The notes under the pieces were generated by a model. It saw nothing but the letters and a program-made list of their open reading frames with translations, did no database searches and was not told where the DNA came from. This document shows, one piece after another, positions 1 through 6,904 of a DNA stretch of 15,353 bases. Source of the DNA: a bacterium (GTDB lineage: Bacteria > Planctomycetota > J058 > JAJDCP01); the NCBI GenBank assembly GCA_030428695.1, contig JAUIEM010000240.1:1-15353 (forward strand). The letters run 5' to 3'. Positions within the stretch are counted from its first letter, which is position 1. Each line of letters begins with the position of its first letter. A program made the position numbers and the translations under genes.

Positions 1-1
1 C

Positions 2-277
2 CTGCGCGTCCGGTTCATCAACCGACTGATCGCTTCCGGCCACGACGTCAAGACGGTGCAGGAGCTCGCCCGGCACAGCACAGCGACCATGACGATGAAG
101 ACCTACGCGAAGACGAAGCCCGCCGCGCTGAGAGCAGCTGTCGAGGATGTGTTTCCTGCACATCGTCCTGCACAACAAGAAGAAAACCCCGAGTCTCCGC
201 CTGAGGGGCCGGACTCGGGGGATGGGCGATACTGGACTCGAACCAGTAACCTCTACAGTGTGAATGTAGCGCGCTAG
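2..277 (+). CDS. Tyrosine recombinase (phage-type integrase), C-terminal fragment, 5' end outside window
   Basis: This is the last part of a site-specific DNA integrase. The visible frame begins with Leu-Arg, which fits the Arg of the HxxR box with its His just off the window edge. It then carries VKTVQELARHS, in which His (codon 74-76) is the second box II histidine, and KTYAK, in which Tyr (codon 104-106) is in the position of the catalytic nucleophile. These features and their spacing match the family. Core homology should end near position 150. The remaining roughly 40 residues are translated from the terminator and then from the antisense of the tRNA gene, stopping at TAG 275-277, so this tail is probably not conserved. 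The gene points into the 3' end of tRNA-Val, the usual place for an att site, so the mobile element would lie to the left. Whether the enzyme is intact cannot be judged, because the N-terminal and core domains are not in the window. Confidence 0.85.
   Translation: MRVRFINRLIASGHDVKTVQELARHSTATMTMKTYAKTKPAALRAAVEDVFPAHRPAQQEENPESPPEGPDSGDGRYWTRTSNLYSVNVAR
175..220 (-). terminator. Intrinsic terminator downstream of tRNA-Val
   Basis: On the minus strand a 9-bp perfect stem (CCCCGAGTC at 212-220 pairing with GACTCGGGG at 187-195) encloses a 16-nt loop. It is followed by TTTTCTTCTTG, a U-rich tract. It begins 3 nt after the tRNA 3' end, so it should end the tRNA transcript. It may also end the upstream five-gene operon, because no terminator is seen between that operon and the tRNA. 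In the plus direction there is no T tract, so it should not stop integrase transcription. Confidence 0.85.
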
Positions 278-296
278 CCAATTGTGCCAATCGCCC
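223..296 (-). tRNA. tRNA-Val, anticodon CAC
   Basis: A 74-nt cloverleaf is readable on the minus strand. The acceptor stem GGGCGAT/ATCGCCC has 7 of 7 pairs. The anticodon stem CTACA/TGTAG has 5 pairs around the loop TTCACAC, giving anticodon CAC at 262-260, which reads the valine codon GUG. The T arm ACTGG-TTCGAGT-CCAGT is perfect, the variable loop is AGGTT and the discriminator base is A. The D stem GCAC/GCGC has one A-C mismatch. CCA is not encoded. The 3' half overlaps the last 55 nt of the integrase frame on the other strand. A promoter is proposed just upstream and a terminator lies just downstream. Confidence 0.95.
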
Positions 297-309
297 GTCG
301 CGGCCGGAA

Positions 310-338
310 AAAGTACCACACCGCCCGCCTTCAGACAA
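310..338 (-). promoter_or_regulatory. Putative sigma70-type promoter of tRNA-Val
   Basis: On the minus strand TTGTCT (338-333) is separated by 17 nt from TACTTT (315-310). The -10 box ends 13 nt before the tRNA 5' end, a sensible leader length. The -10 box is weak (3 of 6 to consensus) but fits the TAnnnT pattern of the other promoters in this window. It lies directly after the stop codon of the lipoprotein gene, so the tRNA may be read both from here and by read-through. Confidence 0.5.
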
Positions 339-346
339 GCAAAATC

Positions 347-1168
347 TCACTCCTCCTCGAAGGAATGATCGAACAGCTCGGTCAGCTTCTCCCGGGCCTC
401 GGCGCGGGCCTCTTCGGCTTCGGTGGCCCAGTCTTCGCCGGGGTCGACCTCGAGGGCCTTGAGGAAGGCTTCCTCGGCCTCCTCGTCGAACTCGAACTCG
501 TACAGGATCCGGCCGTAGGTCACCCAGTTCCCCGGGAAGTCGGGGGCGAGCTCGACGGCCTGCTCGAGGTAGTCGTAGGCGGCGTCGAGGTCCCCAGGGC
601 CGATGCCGGCGGGCACGACCAGGTAGACCTCGCCGAGCACCCGCAGGGGCCAGGCGTGGTACAGGCCAGGGTCGAGCTCGGCGGCGGCGTGGGCGAGCTC
701 GAGCATGTGGGGGACCTTGCCGAGCGCGGTCAGCTGGTTGGTGTCGATGAACAGGCCGTAGAGGATCGAGGCGAACAGGTAGGCGTCGGCCCGCTGCTCG
801 GCGGCGCCGAGCTCGGCGCAGATGGTCGACAGCTCGCTGAGCTCGACCGCGGAGCGCTCACCGGCCGCCTGCCGCTCGGCGACCCAGGCGGCGGCGCGGC
901 CGTAGGCGACGGTGCGCTCGGCGCTGTGCTGGGCGAGCCAGGCGACGCGCAGCAGCTCCTGGGCGGCGAGGGAGCGCTCCATGGTGCGCGGGCCTTCGAG
1001 GAGCTCCTGGCCGCCCAGCCAGGCAGCGGTAGGCGGGACCTTGACCAGGGTGGTGTCCTGCCAGATGTCGGGGCGGTTGATCAGGGTGCACGCCGGCAGC
1101 GCGGTCAGCCACAGGGCGCACGCGAACAGGGCGCACGCCCCGCTCGACGCGAAGCGGATTCGTCGCAC
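347..1168 (-). CDS. TPR lipoprotein, possibly TatT-like (TRAP transporter T component family)
   Basis: The 273-residue product has a long signal peptide ending in the lipobox LPAC, with Cys27 as the expected lipidation site, so it should be a membrane-anchored periplasmic lipoprotein. The GTG start at 1168 has GGAGG 5 nt upstream. The rest is helical. The stretch WPLRVLGEVYLVVPAG, then GPGDLDAAYDYLEQAVELAP and an adjoining helix pair, looks like TPR repeats (about residues 165-260). It resembles the TatT family, whose members are TPR lipoproteins associated with TRAP-type uptake. The protein ends in a Glu/Ala-rich helix and EEE. It is the last gene of the minus-strand operon, 32 nt after a PhnD-like binding protein, which fits a partner role in solute capture, although that binding protein is not of the TRAP DctP type. 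The TPR lipoprotein call is firm. The TatT assignment is a recollection of sequence pattern only. Confidence 0.7.
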   Translation of the reverse strand: MRRIRFASSGACALFACALWLTALPACTLINRPDIWQDTTLVKVPPTAAWLGGQELLEGPRTMERSLAAQELLRVAWLAQHSAERTVAYGRAAAWVAERQAAGERSAVELSELSTICAELGAAEQRADAYLFASILYGLFIDTNQLTALGKVPHMLELAHAAAELDPGLYHAWPLRVLGEVYLVVPAGIGPGDLDAAYDYLEQAVELAPDFPGNWVTYGRILYEFEFDEEAEEAFLKALEVDPGEDWATEAEEARAEAREKLTELFDHSFEEE

Positions 1169-1200
1169 CGGCGCCTCCGGAGAAGTCGGGGCGCCCCAGT

Positions 1201-1992
1201 CTAATAGCGCTCGCAGAGGTCGGCGATGGTTTTTTCGTCGGCGGGGAGGAAGGCGCGCAGGCGCAGGGTCTCCCGCAGCTCGTCCGCGGCGGGGTCGGCG
1301 GGCATGGCCTGGAGGGCGGCGAGCAGGGCGGCGGCGTCGACGCCTTCGCGCACGACGACCAGGTTGACCGGCAGCTCCTCGCTGACGTGGGCGACGGAGA
1401 AGCCGGTCTGGTACTTCGGGTTGGCCTGGAAGTCGGCGTACTCCAGCTCGTTGAGCACGGCCAGGGCGCCCATCTTCTCCGCCCGGCGCATCGCCGCGTG
1501 GGGGGTGCGCGTGTCGTTGTACTCCGCGCCGCCGGGCACGACGAAGACCTCGGCGAAGCGCGCGTCCCAGAGCTCGGTGCCGTACACCTTCAGGCCCTCG
1601 GGCACGGTGCCGGAGGCGACCTCGTCCAGGGGCGGCAGGGTGCCATTCTCGTCCGCCATCACCGTGACGTAGCGGCCGGTCGGGCGCGCGGCGCGTTCGG
1701 CGTGGAGGACGGCGGACCAGCCGAAGGCCTCGCCGTGCTTGAGGAAGACCGGCAGGCTGACGATCGCGATGTCGACCGCGGTGCCGGCGGCGGGGCCGTC
1801 CTCCTCGGTGGCGGCGTAGCGCAGGGAGACCGTGCCGGCCTCGGCGCCCATCGCGCTCTCGAGGTAGCGGGCGAAGTCGCCGAGCACCGGCTCGGCCTGC
1901 TCGGCGTTGCCGCCGGCGCCGGGGTGCCAGATCAGGACGTCCTGCGCGCAGCAGGCGGCGCTGAGCAGCATCAGCAGGAAGATGCGGAGCAT
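1201..1992 (-). CDS. PhnD-like periplasmic solute-binding protein
   Basis: The 263-residue product starts with a hydrophobic signal peptide (residues 1 to about 16, Ala-Gln junction; a weak alternative lipobox SAAC is present). The mature part follows the layout of PhnD/phosphonate-type binding proteins: an initial strand VLIWHPGA, a helix with VLGDFARYLESAMG, then VDIAIVSLPVFLKHGEAFG, which corresponds to the family's segment where a domain presents the ligand site. The ATG at 1992 is chosen because GGAGGAA sits 6 nt upstream; an in-frame ATG at 2013 would add seven residues before the signal peptide. No ABC permease or ATPase gene is nearby, so it may serve as an extracytoplasmic sensor domain or an orphan binding protein. 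The ligand cannot be predicted. It lies 23 nt behind the TPR gene and 32 nt ahead of the lipoprotein gene. Confidence 0.65.
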   Translation of the reverse strand: MLRIFLLMLLSAACCAQDVLIWHPGAGGNAEQAEPVLGDFARYLESAMGAEAGTVSLRYAATEEDGPAAGTAVDIAIVSLPVFLKHGEAFGWSAVLHAERAARPTGRYVTVMADENGTLPPLDEVASGTVPEGLKVYGTELWDARFAEVFVVPGGAEYNDTRTPHAAMRRAEKMGALAVLNELEYADFQANPKYQTGFSVAHVSEELPVNLVVVREGVDAAALLAALQAMPADPAADELRETLRLRAFLPADEKTIADLCERY

Positions 1993-2015
1993 CGGGTTCC
2001 TCCCAGGGTGCATGG

Positions 2016-2453
2016 TCAGGATCGGCTCGAGACCCGCTCGAGCAGGATCAGGAGCCGCGCGAAGATCGGATCGGTGCGCAGCGGCTCCAGGTCGGGGTCG
2101 GTCTCGATCAGGCCCCGGTCGTCGAAGCCTAGACGGATGGCCTGCTCGAGAGATTCAAACGCTCTCCCCCGGCGCCCGAGCCGCGCATAGCTGCAGGCCA
2201 GGTTGTAGCGCACCGTCGGGTTCTTCTTCTCGAGCTTGCACAGCTTGAGGTCGACCGCCAGGCTCTCCTCCCAACGGCCGCGCCGGGCGTACTCGTTGCC
2301 GAGGAACCACAGCGAGGGCAGAGAGCCCGGGTCGGTGCGCAAGGTCGCCTCGCACACCCGCAGCTCGAAGTCGCGGGCGAGCCGTTCGGCGACCGCCGGC
2401 TCGAGGTCGACGGGCTTGCGCGCTCCCGAGCGCAGATACTGGACGCGGCGCAT
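2016..2453 (-). CDS. Small TPR-repeat protein
   Basis: The 145-residue protein has no signal peptide or membrane segment and is probably cytoplasmic. Its middle contains two TPR units: SLWFLGNEYARRGRWEES, then TVRYNLACSYARLGRRG followed by AFESLEQAIRLGF. The last part, with DPDLEPLRTDPIF, is a common TPR-family ending. TPR proteins act as adaptors for protein-protein contact, so it may scaffold the kinase or its targets; this is inferred from position only. The ATG at 2453 is preferred because GGAG lies 8 nt upstream, inside the end of the propeller gene. An in-frame TTG at 2459, overlapping that gene's stop, is the alternative. Only 2 nt separate the two genes, so translation is probably coupled. 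Confidence 0.8.
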   Translation of the reverse strand: MRRVQYLRSGARKPVDLEPAVAERLARDFELRVCEATLRTDPGSLPSLWFLGNEYARRGRWEESLAVDLKLCKLEKKNPTVRYNLACSYARLGRRGRAFESLEQAIRLGFDDRGLIETDPDLEPLRTDPIFARLLILLERVSSRS

Positions 2454-2455
2454 CC

Positions 2456-4699
2456 TCAACGCTCCGGCATCAGGCGCCGCAGCCGCAGGCGCAGCTCTTC
2501 GGCCGGGGCGGCCCCGGGCGCGCCGGTCGGCTCGTCGGCGACGGCGGGAGCTCCCTCCCCCGGCAGCGAAGACTGGTCGAAGTCGGGCAGCGCGGCGCCT
2601 TCGCGCGGCAGCACGTAGACCCCGCCGGGGGTCGGCAGCACGATGAAGCGCGGGCCGATCACCGGCTGGCCGACCTGCTCGGCATTCTCGAACTCCCCGG
2701 TGTCGAGCGACTCGAGGATCACGTCGAACTCGTGGAAGCGCGAGCCTTTGGTCGCGGTCAGGGTCAGCCGCTGCAGCCCGCTCTCGGTCGGGCAGAACAG
2801 CTCGTCCCCGCGCAGCACCGGCGGCCCGGTCAGCGTGCTCGGCAGCATGCGCACGCCCTTCATCAGCCGCTGCCCGGTCGCGAAGCGCACGACGGAGATC
2901 TCATTCCCGCCGTACAACACCAGGCAGGGCGGGGCCTCGGGGTCGTTGATGGCCTGCCAGGGACCCATCACGGCGACCTTGTCGGAGTCCTGCCGGCGCT
3001 TGTGCTTGTTCGTGTAGTACGGGACGTTGCCGTAGTCGAGGGTCGACCACCAGATGGTGTGGGAGTCGTACGGCGCGTAGATCACCATCGCCGTGCGCGG
3101 GTCGCCGGTGAAGATCGGCGTGTTCCAGGACTGCACCGGGCTCGGCTGCAGGCCGGGGTTGAGCTGCGCCCCCCAGGCGTTCATGTCATTGTTGATCGGC
3201 TCGTCGCTGGTCAGGTACTTGTGCATCCAGACGATGTCGCCGGAGAAGGGCTCGACCTGCAGCGTGACGCCGTAGTTGGTGTTGACGATCACCCGCCCGC
3301 GGTGCGAGGCGATGGTCGAGTGGTGCAGCCGCCGCTCTACCTCGCTGGCGCCGAACATGTTCCCGCTTGACGCGGTGCGGGCGACGAGGAAGTGCTGCCA
3401 CAGCAGCTCCGGGCGGCTGTACTGGTTGGGGCCGGCCCGGAAGCAGTGCATGTAGACCTCGCTCTCCTGGTCGAGCGTCATCGCGGTCGTGATCACGAAG
3501 TCCCCGAGCACGACCGGCGTGGCCGAGAAGTGCCGGGTGATCAGCGGGTCTTCCTCTTCCTCCTCGAGGAAGGACAGGTCGCTCGTCGACCACAGGATCG
3601 CCAGGCCCCGCGCGAGGTCGTAGGCGTACAGGTTCGAGAACAGCCCGTCGACCCCGCCCTCCTCGACGGTGCTCCCTTCACGGCTGTAGCGTTCGCTGAA
3701 GGCGTTGGCGTAGTACACGCCGTGCGCGACGGTGCCGCCGAACAGGAGGTGCTGCTGGTTCGCGGGCAGCTTCGTCTCGGTCAGCTGGAAGGGCAGCGCC
3801 TGCGTCCGGCCTCCCTCGAGGTCGACCGCGTAGCTGCGGGTGCCGGTGTTGTAGTACAGGACGCCGTTGTGCAGGACGGGGATCCCGACCGGCCCGGCGG
3901 TGCGCAGCGGGATCTCCTCGCCGGCCGCGGCGAAGGTGCCGGCGGGTAGCGGCACGGCGGTGCCGGTCGCAGGCCGCTGGGCGTTGACGTTGCGCGGCTC
4001 TACAGGCGCGCTCGCGAGCTCGTCGATCCAACCGGCGACGGTCCCCCGCGTCTCGTTCCAGGGCGCGACGTCAGGCAGCAGCGACAGCGCGTAGCGCGCG
4101 CCCTCGAAGTCGCGCTCGGCGATCAGGGCGACGGTCTGGCGCAGCAGGACCTCTTCGGGCTGCTCGGTCCCGAGCTCGAGGGCGAGGTCGCCGTACAGCA
4201 CCGCGAGCTCGGCGTCGCCGTTCTCGAGCGCCTTCTCCTGCAGGAGCTCGGCGGCGCGCGCTCCGTAGCTGCTGTGGCGGTAGGCGTCGAGCAGATCCCA
4301 GAGGTGCTCGAGCGCGCCGGTCAGCTCGTAGCCCTTGAGCAGCGAGAGCGCCTCGGCGTCGACCTGCTCGCGGTAGTACTCCATCGGCCGCGGCTGCAGG
4401 GAGCCGATCCGGTCTACGATCCAGCGGTGGGCCCCGACGTAGCGCCCGCCCCGGTTCTCCGGCTTCTTCTCATAGGGCACGGAGACCATCTTGTTGCGGT
4501 CCTTGCCGCGCGCCTGCCACTCGAGCCGGATCAGGGTGTCGACCGCGGCCTCCGGGTTCTCCTGGAGCAGCGAGCCGATGTCCTGGAGGGTCTTCTCGAC
4601 ATCGGTGCGGATCTCTTCGATGAAGACCCGGTCGTTGGTCTCCTGGCCCCACGCTCCCAGGGTCGAGAGGAGGAAGCAGAGAGGAAGCAGTGTGCGCAT
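2456..4699 (-). CDS. Exported PQQ-like beta-propeller protein with helical N-terminal domain
   Basis: The 747-residue product begins with a clear signal peptide (MRTLLPLCFLLSTLGAWG, then QE), so it is periplasmic or exported. Residues 25 to about 215 are helical and TPR-like. From about residue 270 to 705 there are repeated propeller-blade segments of the type GIPVLHNGVLYYN, TPVVLGDFVITTAM, STIASHRGRVIVNTNYG and GPPVLRGDELFCPT, alternating with strands that mention ratios or contents, typical of PQQ/WD40-like quinoprotein folds. A short acidic Glu run sits in one loop near residue 380, and the C-terminal 40 residues are Ala/Pro/Glu-rich. No heme motif or clear quinoprotein catalytic set is visible, so a binding or sensing role is likelier than a dehydrogenase. 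The start at 4699 is set by the signal peptide and by GAGG 6 nt upstream; longer in-frame extensions only read antisense to the kinase gene. It follows the kinase stop by 11 nt. Confidence 0.85.
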   Translation of the reverse strand: MRTLLPLCFLLSTLGAWGQETNDRVFIEEIRTDVEKTLQDIGSLLQENPEAAVDTLIRLEWQARGKDRNKMVSVPYEKKPENRGGRYVGAHRWIVDRIGSLQPRPMEYYREQVDAEALSLLKGYELTGALEHLWDLLDAYRHSSYGARAAELLQEKALENGDAELAVLYGDLALELGTEQPEEVLLRQTVALIAERDFEGARYALSLLPDVAPWNETRGTVAGWIDELASAPVEPRNVNAQRPATGTAVPLPAGTFAAAGEEIPLRTAGPVGIPVLHNGVLYYNTGTRSYAVDLEGGRTQALPFQLTETKLPANQQHLLFGGTVAHGVYYANAFSERYSREGSTVEEGGVDGLFSNLYAYDLARGLAILWSTSDLSFLEEEEEDPLITRHFSATPVVLGDFVITTAMTLDQESEVYMHCFRAGPNQYSRPELLWQHFLVARTASSGNMFGASEVERRLHHSTIASHRGRVIVNTNYGVTLQVEPFSGDIVWMHKYLTSDEPINNDMNAWGAQLNPGLQPSPVQSWNTPIFTGDPRTAMVIYAPYDSHTIWWSTLDYGNVPYYTNKHKRRQDSDKVAVMGPWQAINDPEAPPCLVLYGGNEISVVRFATGQRLMKGVRMLPSTLTGPPVLRGDELFCPTESGLQRLTLTATKGSRFHEFDVILESLDTGEFENAEQVGQPVIGPRFIVLPTPGGVYVLPREGAALPDFDQSSLPGEGAPAVADEPTGAPGAAPAEELRLRLRRLMPER

Positions 4700-4710
4700 G
4701 GCGGACCTCG

Positions 4711-5670
4711 CTAGTGGTGCCCGGGACGGGAGGCGAGGCTCTTCTCGGGGAAGATCCCTCGCAGGTACTTGGCCAGCTTGACGTTCGACGGCATCAGGCT
4801 GTCGTTGTCGAGGAAATACTCGAGCTCGTTGCCGAACTCGCCGGCGCTCTGGAAGCGCATGGCCGGATCGCGCTCCAGGGCCGTCAACACGAGGCGCTCG
4901 AGGTCTTCGGGGATCTGCGGATTGAAGCGCCGCGGCTGCGGAATCGGCTTCGACAGCACGTTGCGCCGGGCCTTGTGCCGGTCCTCGCAGTCGAACAGGG
5001 CGGTGCCGGTCAAGAGCTCGAACATCACGATGCCGAGGCTGAAGATGTCCGAGCGCGGGTCGGTCTTTTCCCACTGCGCCTGCTCGGGCGACATGTACCC
5101 GGTCTTGCCGAGCAGCACCTCGCCCTCCTGATCCCGCTGGTTCTTCGCCTTGGCGACGCCGAAGTCGGTCAGCTTGACCACGCCCTGCCAGGTCAGCATC
5201 ACGTTGCTCGGGCTGATGTCCCGGTGGACCACGCCGAGCAGCTCGCCCTGACGGTCGCGCTTGGCGTGCGCGTAGTCGAGACCGCGGCAGACGCGGCTGG
5301 TGATGAACGCGACGTAGGCCGGCGGGATGAAGCGCCGCAGCCGCGCGTGGCGCCCCATCAGCTCGAGCAGGTTGATGCCGTCGATGTACTCCATCGCGAT
5401 GTAGTAGCGCTTCTTGTCCGGCATCTGCCCGAGGTGGTAGACCTGCGCGATGTTCTCGTGCACCAGGTCGGCGACCAGCCGCGCCTCGCCGACGAACATC
5501 TCCGTGAACTCGGGGTCGTCCATCAAGTCGGCGAGCAACACCTTGAGCGCGATGGTCTTCTGGAAACCCCGCACGCCGAGCTGCTTGACCTCGTAGACGA
5601 CCCCCATCCCCCCCTGGGCGATCTCGCGGGAGATCTCGAAGCCGAGGGTGCTTTCGATGTATCCGAGCAC
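4711..5670 (-). CDS. Soluble Ser/Thr protein kinase (Hanks type)
   Basis: The 319-residue protein is a complete eukaryotic-like kinase domain. The glycine loop AQGGMGVVY is at 18-26, the ATP-anchoring Lys43 lies in ALKV, and the helix C Glu62 in VGEAR. The catalytic loop HRDISPSN is at 149-156 (Asp151, Asn156), DFG at 169-171 and SPE at 194-196, so all key residues are present and it should be active. The HRDISPSN form is frequent in myxobacterial kinases. The last 40 residues form a helix ending in an IFPEK tail, as in related kinases. No transmembrane, PASTA or sensor domain is attached, so the stimulus must reach it through a partner, perhaps the TPR protein. The GTG start at 5670 has AGGA 6 nt upstream and is the first gene of the operon. 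Longer in-frame extension is antisense to the leucine dehydrogenase gene. Confidence 0.95.
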   Translation of the reverse strand: MLGYIESTLGFEISREIAQGGMGVVYEVKQLGVRGFQKTIALKVLLADLMDDPEFTEMFVGEARLVADLVHENIAQVYHLGQMPDKKRYYIAMEYIDGINLLELMGRHARLRRFIPPAYVAFITSRVCRGLDYAHAKRDRQGELLGVVHRDISPSNVMLTWQGVVKLTDFGVAKAKNQRDQEGEVLLGKTGYMSPEQAQWEKTDPRSDIFSLGIVMFELLTGTALFDCEDRHKARRNVLSKPIPQPRRFNPQIPEDLERLVLTALERDPAMRFQSAGEFGNELEYFLDNDSLMPSNVKLAKYLRGIFPEKSLASRPGHH

Positions 5671-5710
5671 GACAGATCCTACAGCGCGGAGGGGTTGGCC
5701 GCAGCCGCCG

Positions 5711-5739
5711 ATTCTACCCGTCCAGCTCCCACCGGGCAA
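5711..5739 (-). promoter_or_regulatory. Promoter of the kinase-propeller operon
   Basis: On the minus strand TTGCCC (5739-5734) is spaced 17 nt from TAGAAT (5716-5711), matching the sigma70 consensus at 4 of 6 and 5 of 6 positions. Transcription would start near 5704, giving a leader of about 34 nt before the GTG at 5670. It is the best promoter match in the window and lies back to back with the leucine dehydrogenase promoter in a 153-nt divergent region. Confidence 0.7.
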
Positions 5740-5761
5740 GCGTGACGCCCTGTCCCGAACC

Positions 5762-5790
5762 TTGAGCGGGGGGGTCCTCGCCGCTATGCT
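5762..5790 (+). promoter_or_regulatory. Promoter of the leucine dehydrogenase operon
   Basis: TTGAGC (5762-5767) and TATGCT (5785-5790) are 17 nt apart, each matching 4 of 6 consensus bases. The start would fall near 5797, leaving a leader of about 27 nt containing GGAG at 5814-5817, 6 nt before the ATG. The -35 box lies 23 nt from the -35 of the divergent kinase promoter, so a regulator bound between them could affect both. No clear operator palindrome is seen. Confidence 0.55.
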
Positions 5791-5823
5791 CGGGCGACAC
5801 ACCACACTCCGTCGGAGACCCCC

Positions 5824-6897
5824 ATGAAGATCTTCAGCACTATGAAAGAGGACGGCCACGAGCAGGTCGTCATCGGCTCGCAGCCCGATATCGGCCTGCG
5901 CACGATCATCGCCATCCACGACACCACCCTCGGCCCGGCCCTCGGCGGCTGCCGGATCTGGCCGTACGAGTCGGAGGAAGAGGCGCTGACCGACGTCCTG
6001 CGCCTGTCCCGCGCGATGACCTACAAGGCCTCGGCGGCCGGCCTGAACCTCGGCGGCGGCAAGGCCGTGATCATCGCCGACCCCAAGCAGCAGAAGAGCG
6101 AGGCCCTGTTCCGCGCCTTCGGCCGCTTCGTCCAGTCCCTCAACGGCCGCTACATCACCGCCGAGGATGTCGGCACCGACGTGACCGACATGGAATGGAT
6201 CCGGATGGAGACCAAGCACGTCGTCGGGCTGAACACCGACCGCGGCGGCAGCGGCGACCCCTCTCCGGTCACCGCCCTCGGCGTGCTGCACGGCATCGAG
6301 GCGAGCCTGCAGAACGCCGGCCGCACGGGCGACCTGTTCAAGGGCCTGCGCGTCGCGATCCAGGGCCTGGGCCACTGCGGAAGCCACCTCGCGCAGCTCC
6401 TGCATCAGCGGGGTGCCCAGCTGGTCGTCACCGACCTGAACGAAGAGCTGACCGAGGCGGCGCGCGTCGACTTCGACGCCGAGGTCGTCGCCCCGACGGA
6501 CATCCTCGCGGCCGACGTCGACGTCTTCGCCCCCTGCGCGATGGGCGCGGTGATCAATCCCGAGTCGATCGACGTGATCAAGGCCCCGATCATCGCCGGC
6601 TCGGCGAACAACCAGCTCGCGACCCCGGACATGGGGCACGAGCTCGAGAAGCGCGGGAAGATTTACGCGCCCGACTTCGTGCTGAACGCCGGCGGCCTGA
6701 TCAACGTCAGCTTCGAGCTGTGGGGCTACAACCGCGAGCGCGCCCTGCGCCGCACCCGGAACATCTACTACCAGATGCGCAAGGTGTACAAGATCGCGCG
6801 GGAGAACGGGATGCCGACCCACGAGGCGGCGATGCAGATGGCGGTCGAGCGCATCGACATGATCCGCAAGATCAGCCGCTCCTACCGGAACCCCTGA
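5824..6897 (+). CDS. Leucine dehydrogenase (Glu/Leu/Phe/Val dehydrogenase family)
   Basis: The 357-residue enzyme should catalyse NAD-dependent reversible oxidative deamination of L-leucine (and valine or isoleucine) to the branched 2-oxo acid, releasing ammonia, in the cytoplasm. The match to Bacillus LeuDH is close throughout: IAIHDTTLGPALGG, then YKASAAGLNLGGGK, which places Lys68 (substrate carboxylate) and Lys80 (catalytic) at the same numbers as in the Bacillus enzyme. NGRYITAEDVGTDV follows, and a Rossmann motif GLGHCG at 181-186 with Asp204 at the end of the next strand, as expected for NAD rather than NADP. GSANNQLAT and NAGGLINV complete the signature, and the length is normal. The ATG has GGAG 6 nt upstream. 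It opens the plus-strand cluster, and the acyl-CoA ligase starts 7 nt after its stop, which suggests a shared role in branched-chain amino acid breakdown or branched fatty acid primer supply. Confidence 0.95.
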   Translation: MKIFSTMKEDGHEQVVIGSQPDIGLRTIIAIHDTTLGPALGGCRIWPYESEEEALTDVLRLSRAMTYKASAAGLNLGGGKAVIIADPKQQKSEALFRAFGRFVQSLNGRYITAEDVGTDVTDMEWIRMETKHVVGLNTDRGGSGDPSPVTALGVLHGIEASLQNAGRTGDLFKGLRVAIQGLGHCGSHLAQLLHQRGAQLVVTDLNEELTEAARVDFDAEVVAPTDILAADVDVFAPCAMGAVINPESIDVIKAPIIAGSANNQLATPDMGHELEKRGKIYAPDFVLNAGGLINVSFELWGYNRERALRRTRNIYYQMRKVYKIARENGMPTHEAAMQMAVERIDMIRKISRSYRNP

Positions 6898-6904
6898 GGG
6901 AACC

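Noticed and set aside
284..1204. A 306-codon plus-strand frame opposite the TPR lipoprotein gene.
   Set aside because: Gly/Leu/Val-biased antisense translation with no motif; the minus strand has a signal peptide, lipobox, TPR helices and a Shine-Dalgarno site.
4700..5074. N-terminal extension of the propeller protein by about 125 residues.
   Set aside because: The extension is antisense-frame translation of the kinase gene on the same strand; the ATG at 4699 has a signal peptide and a Shine-Dalgarno site.
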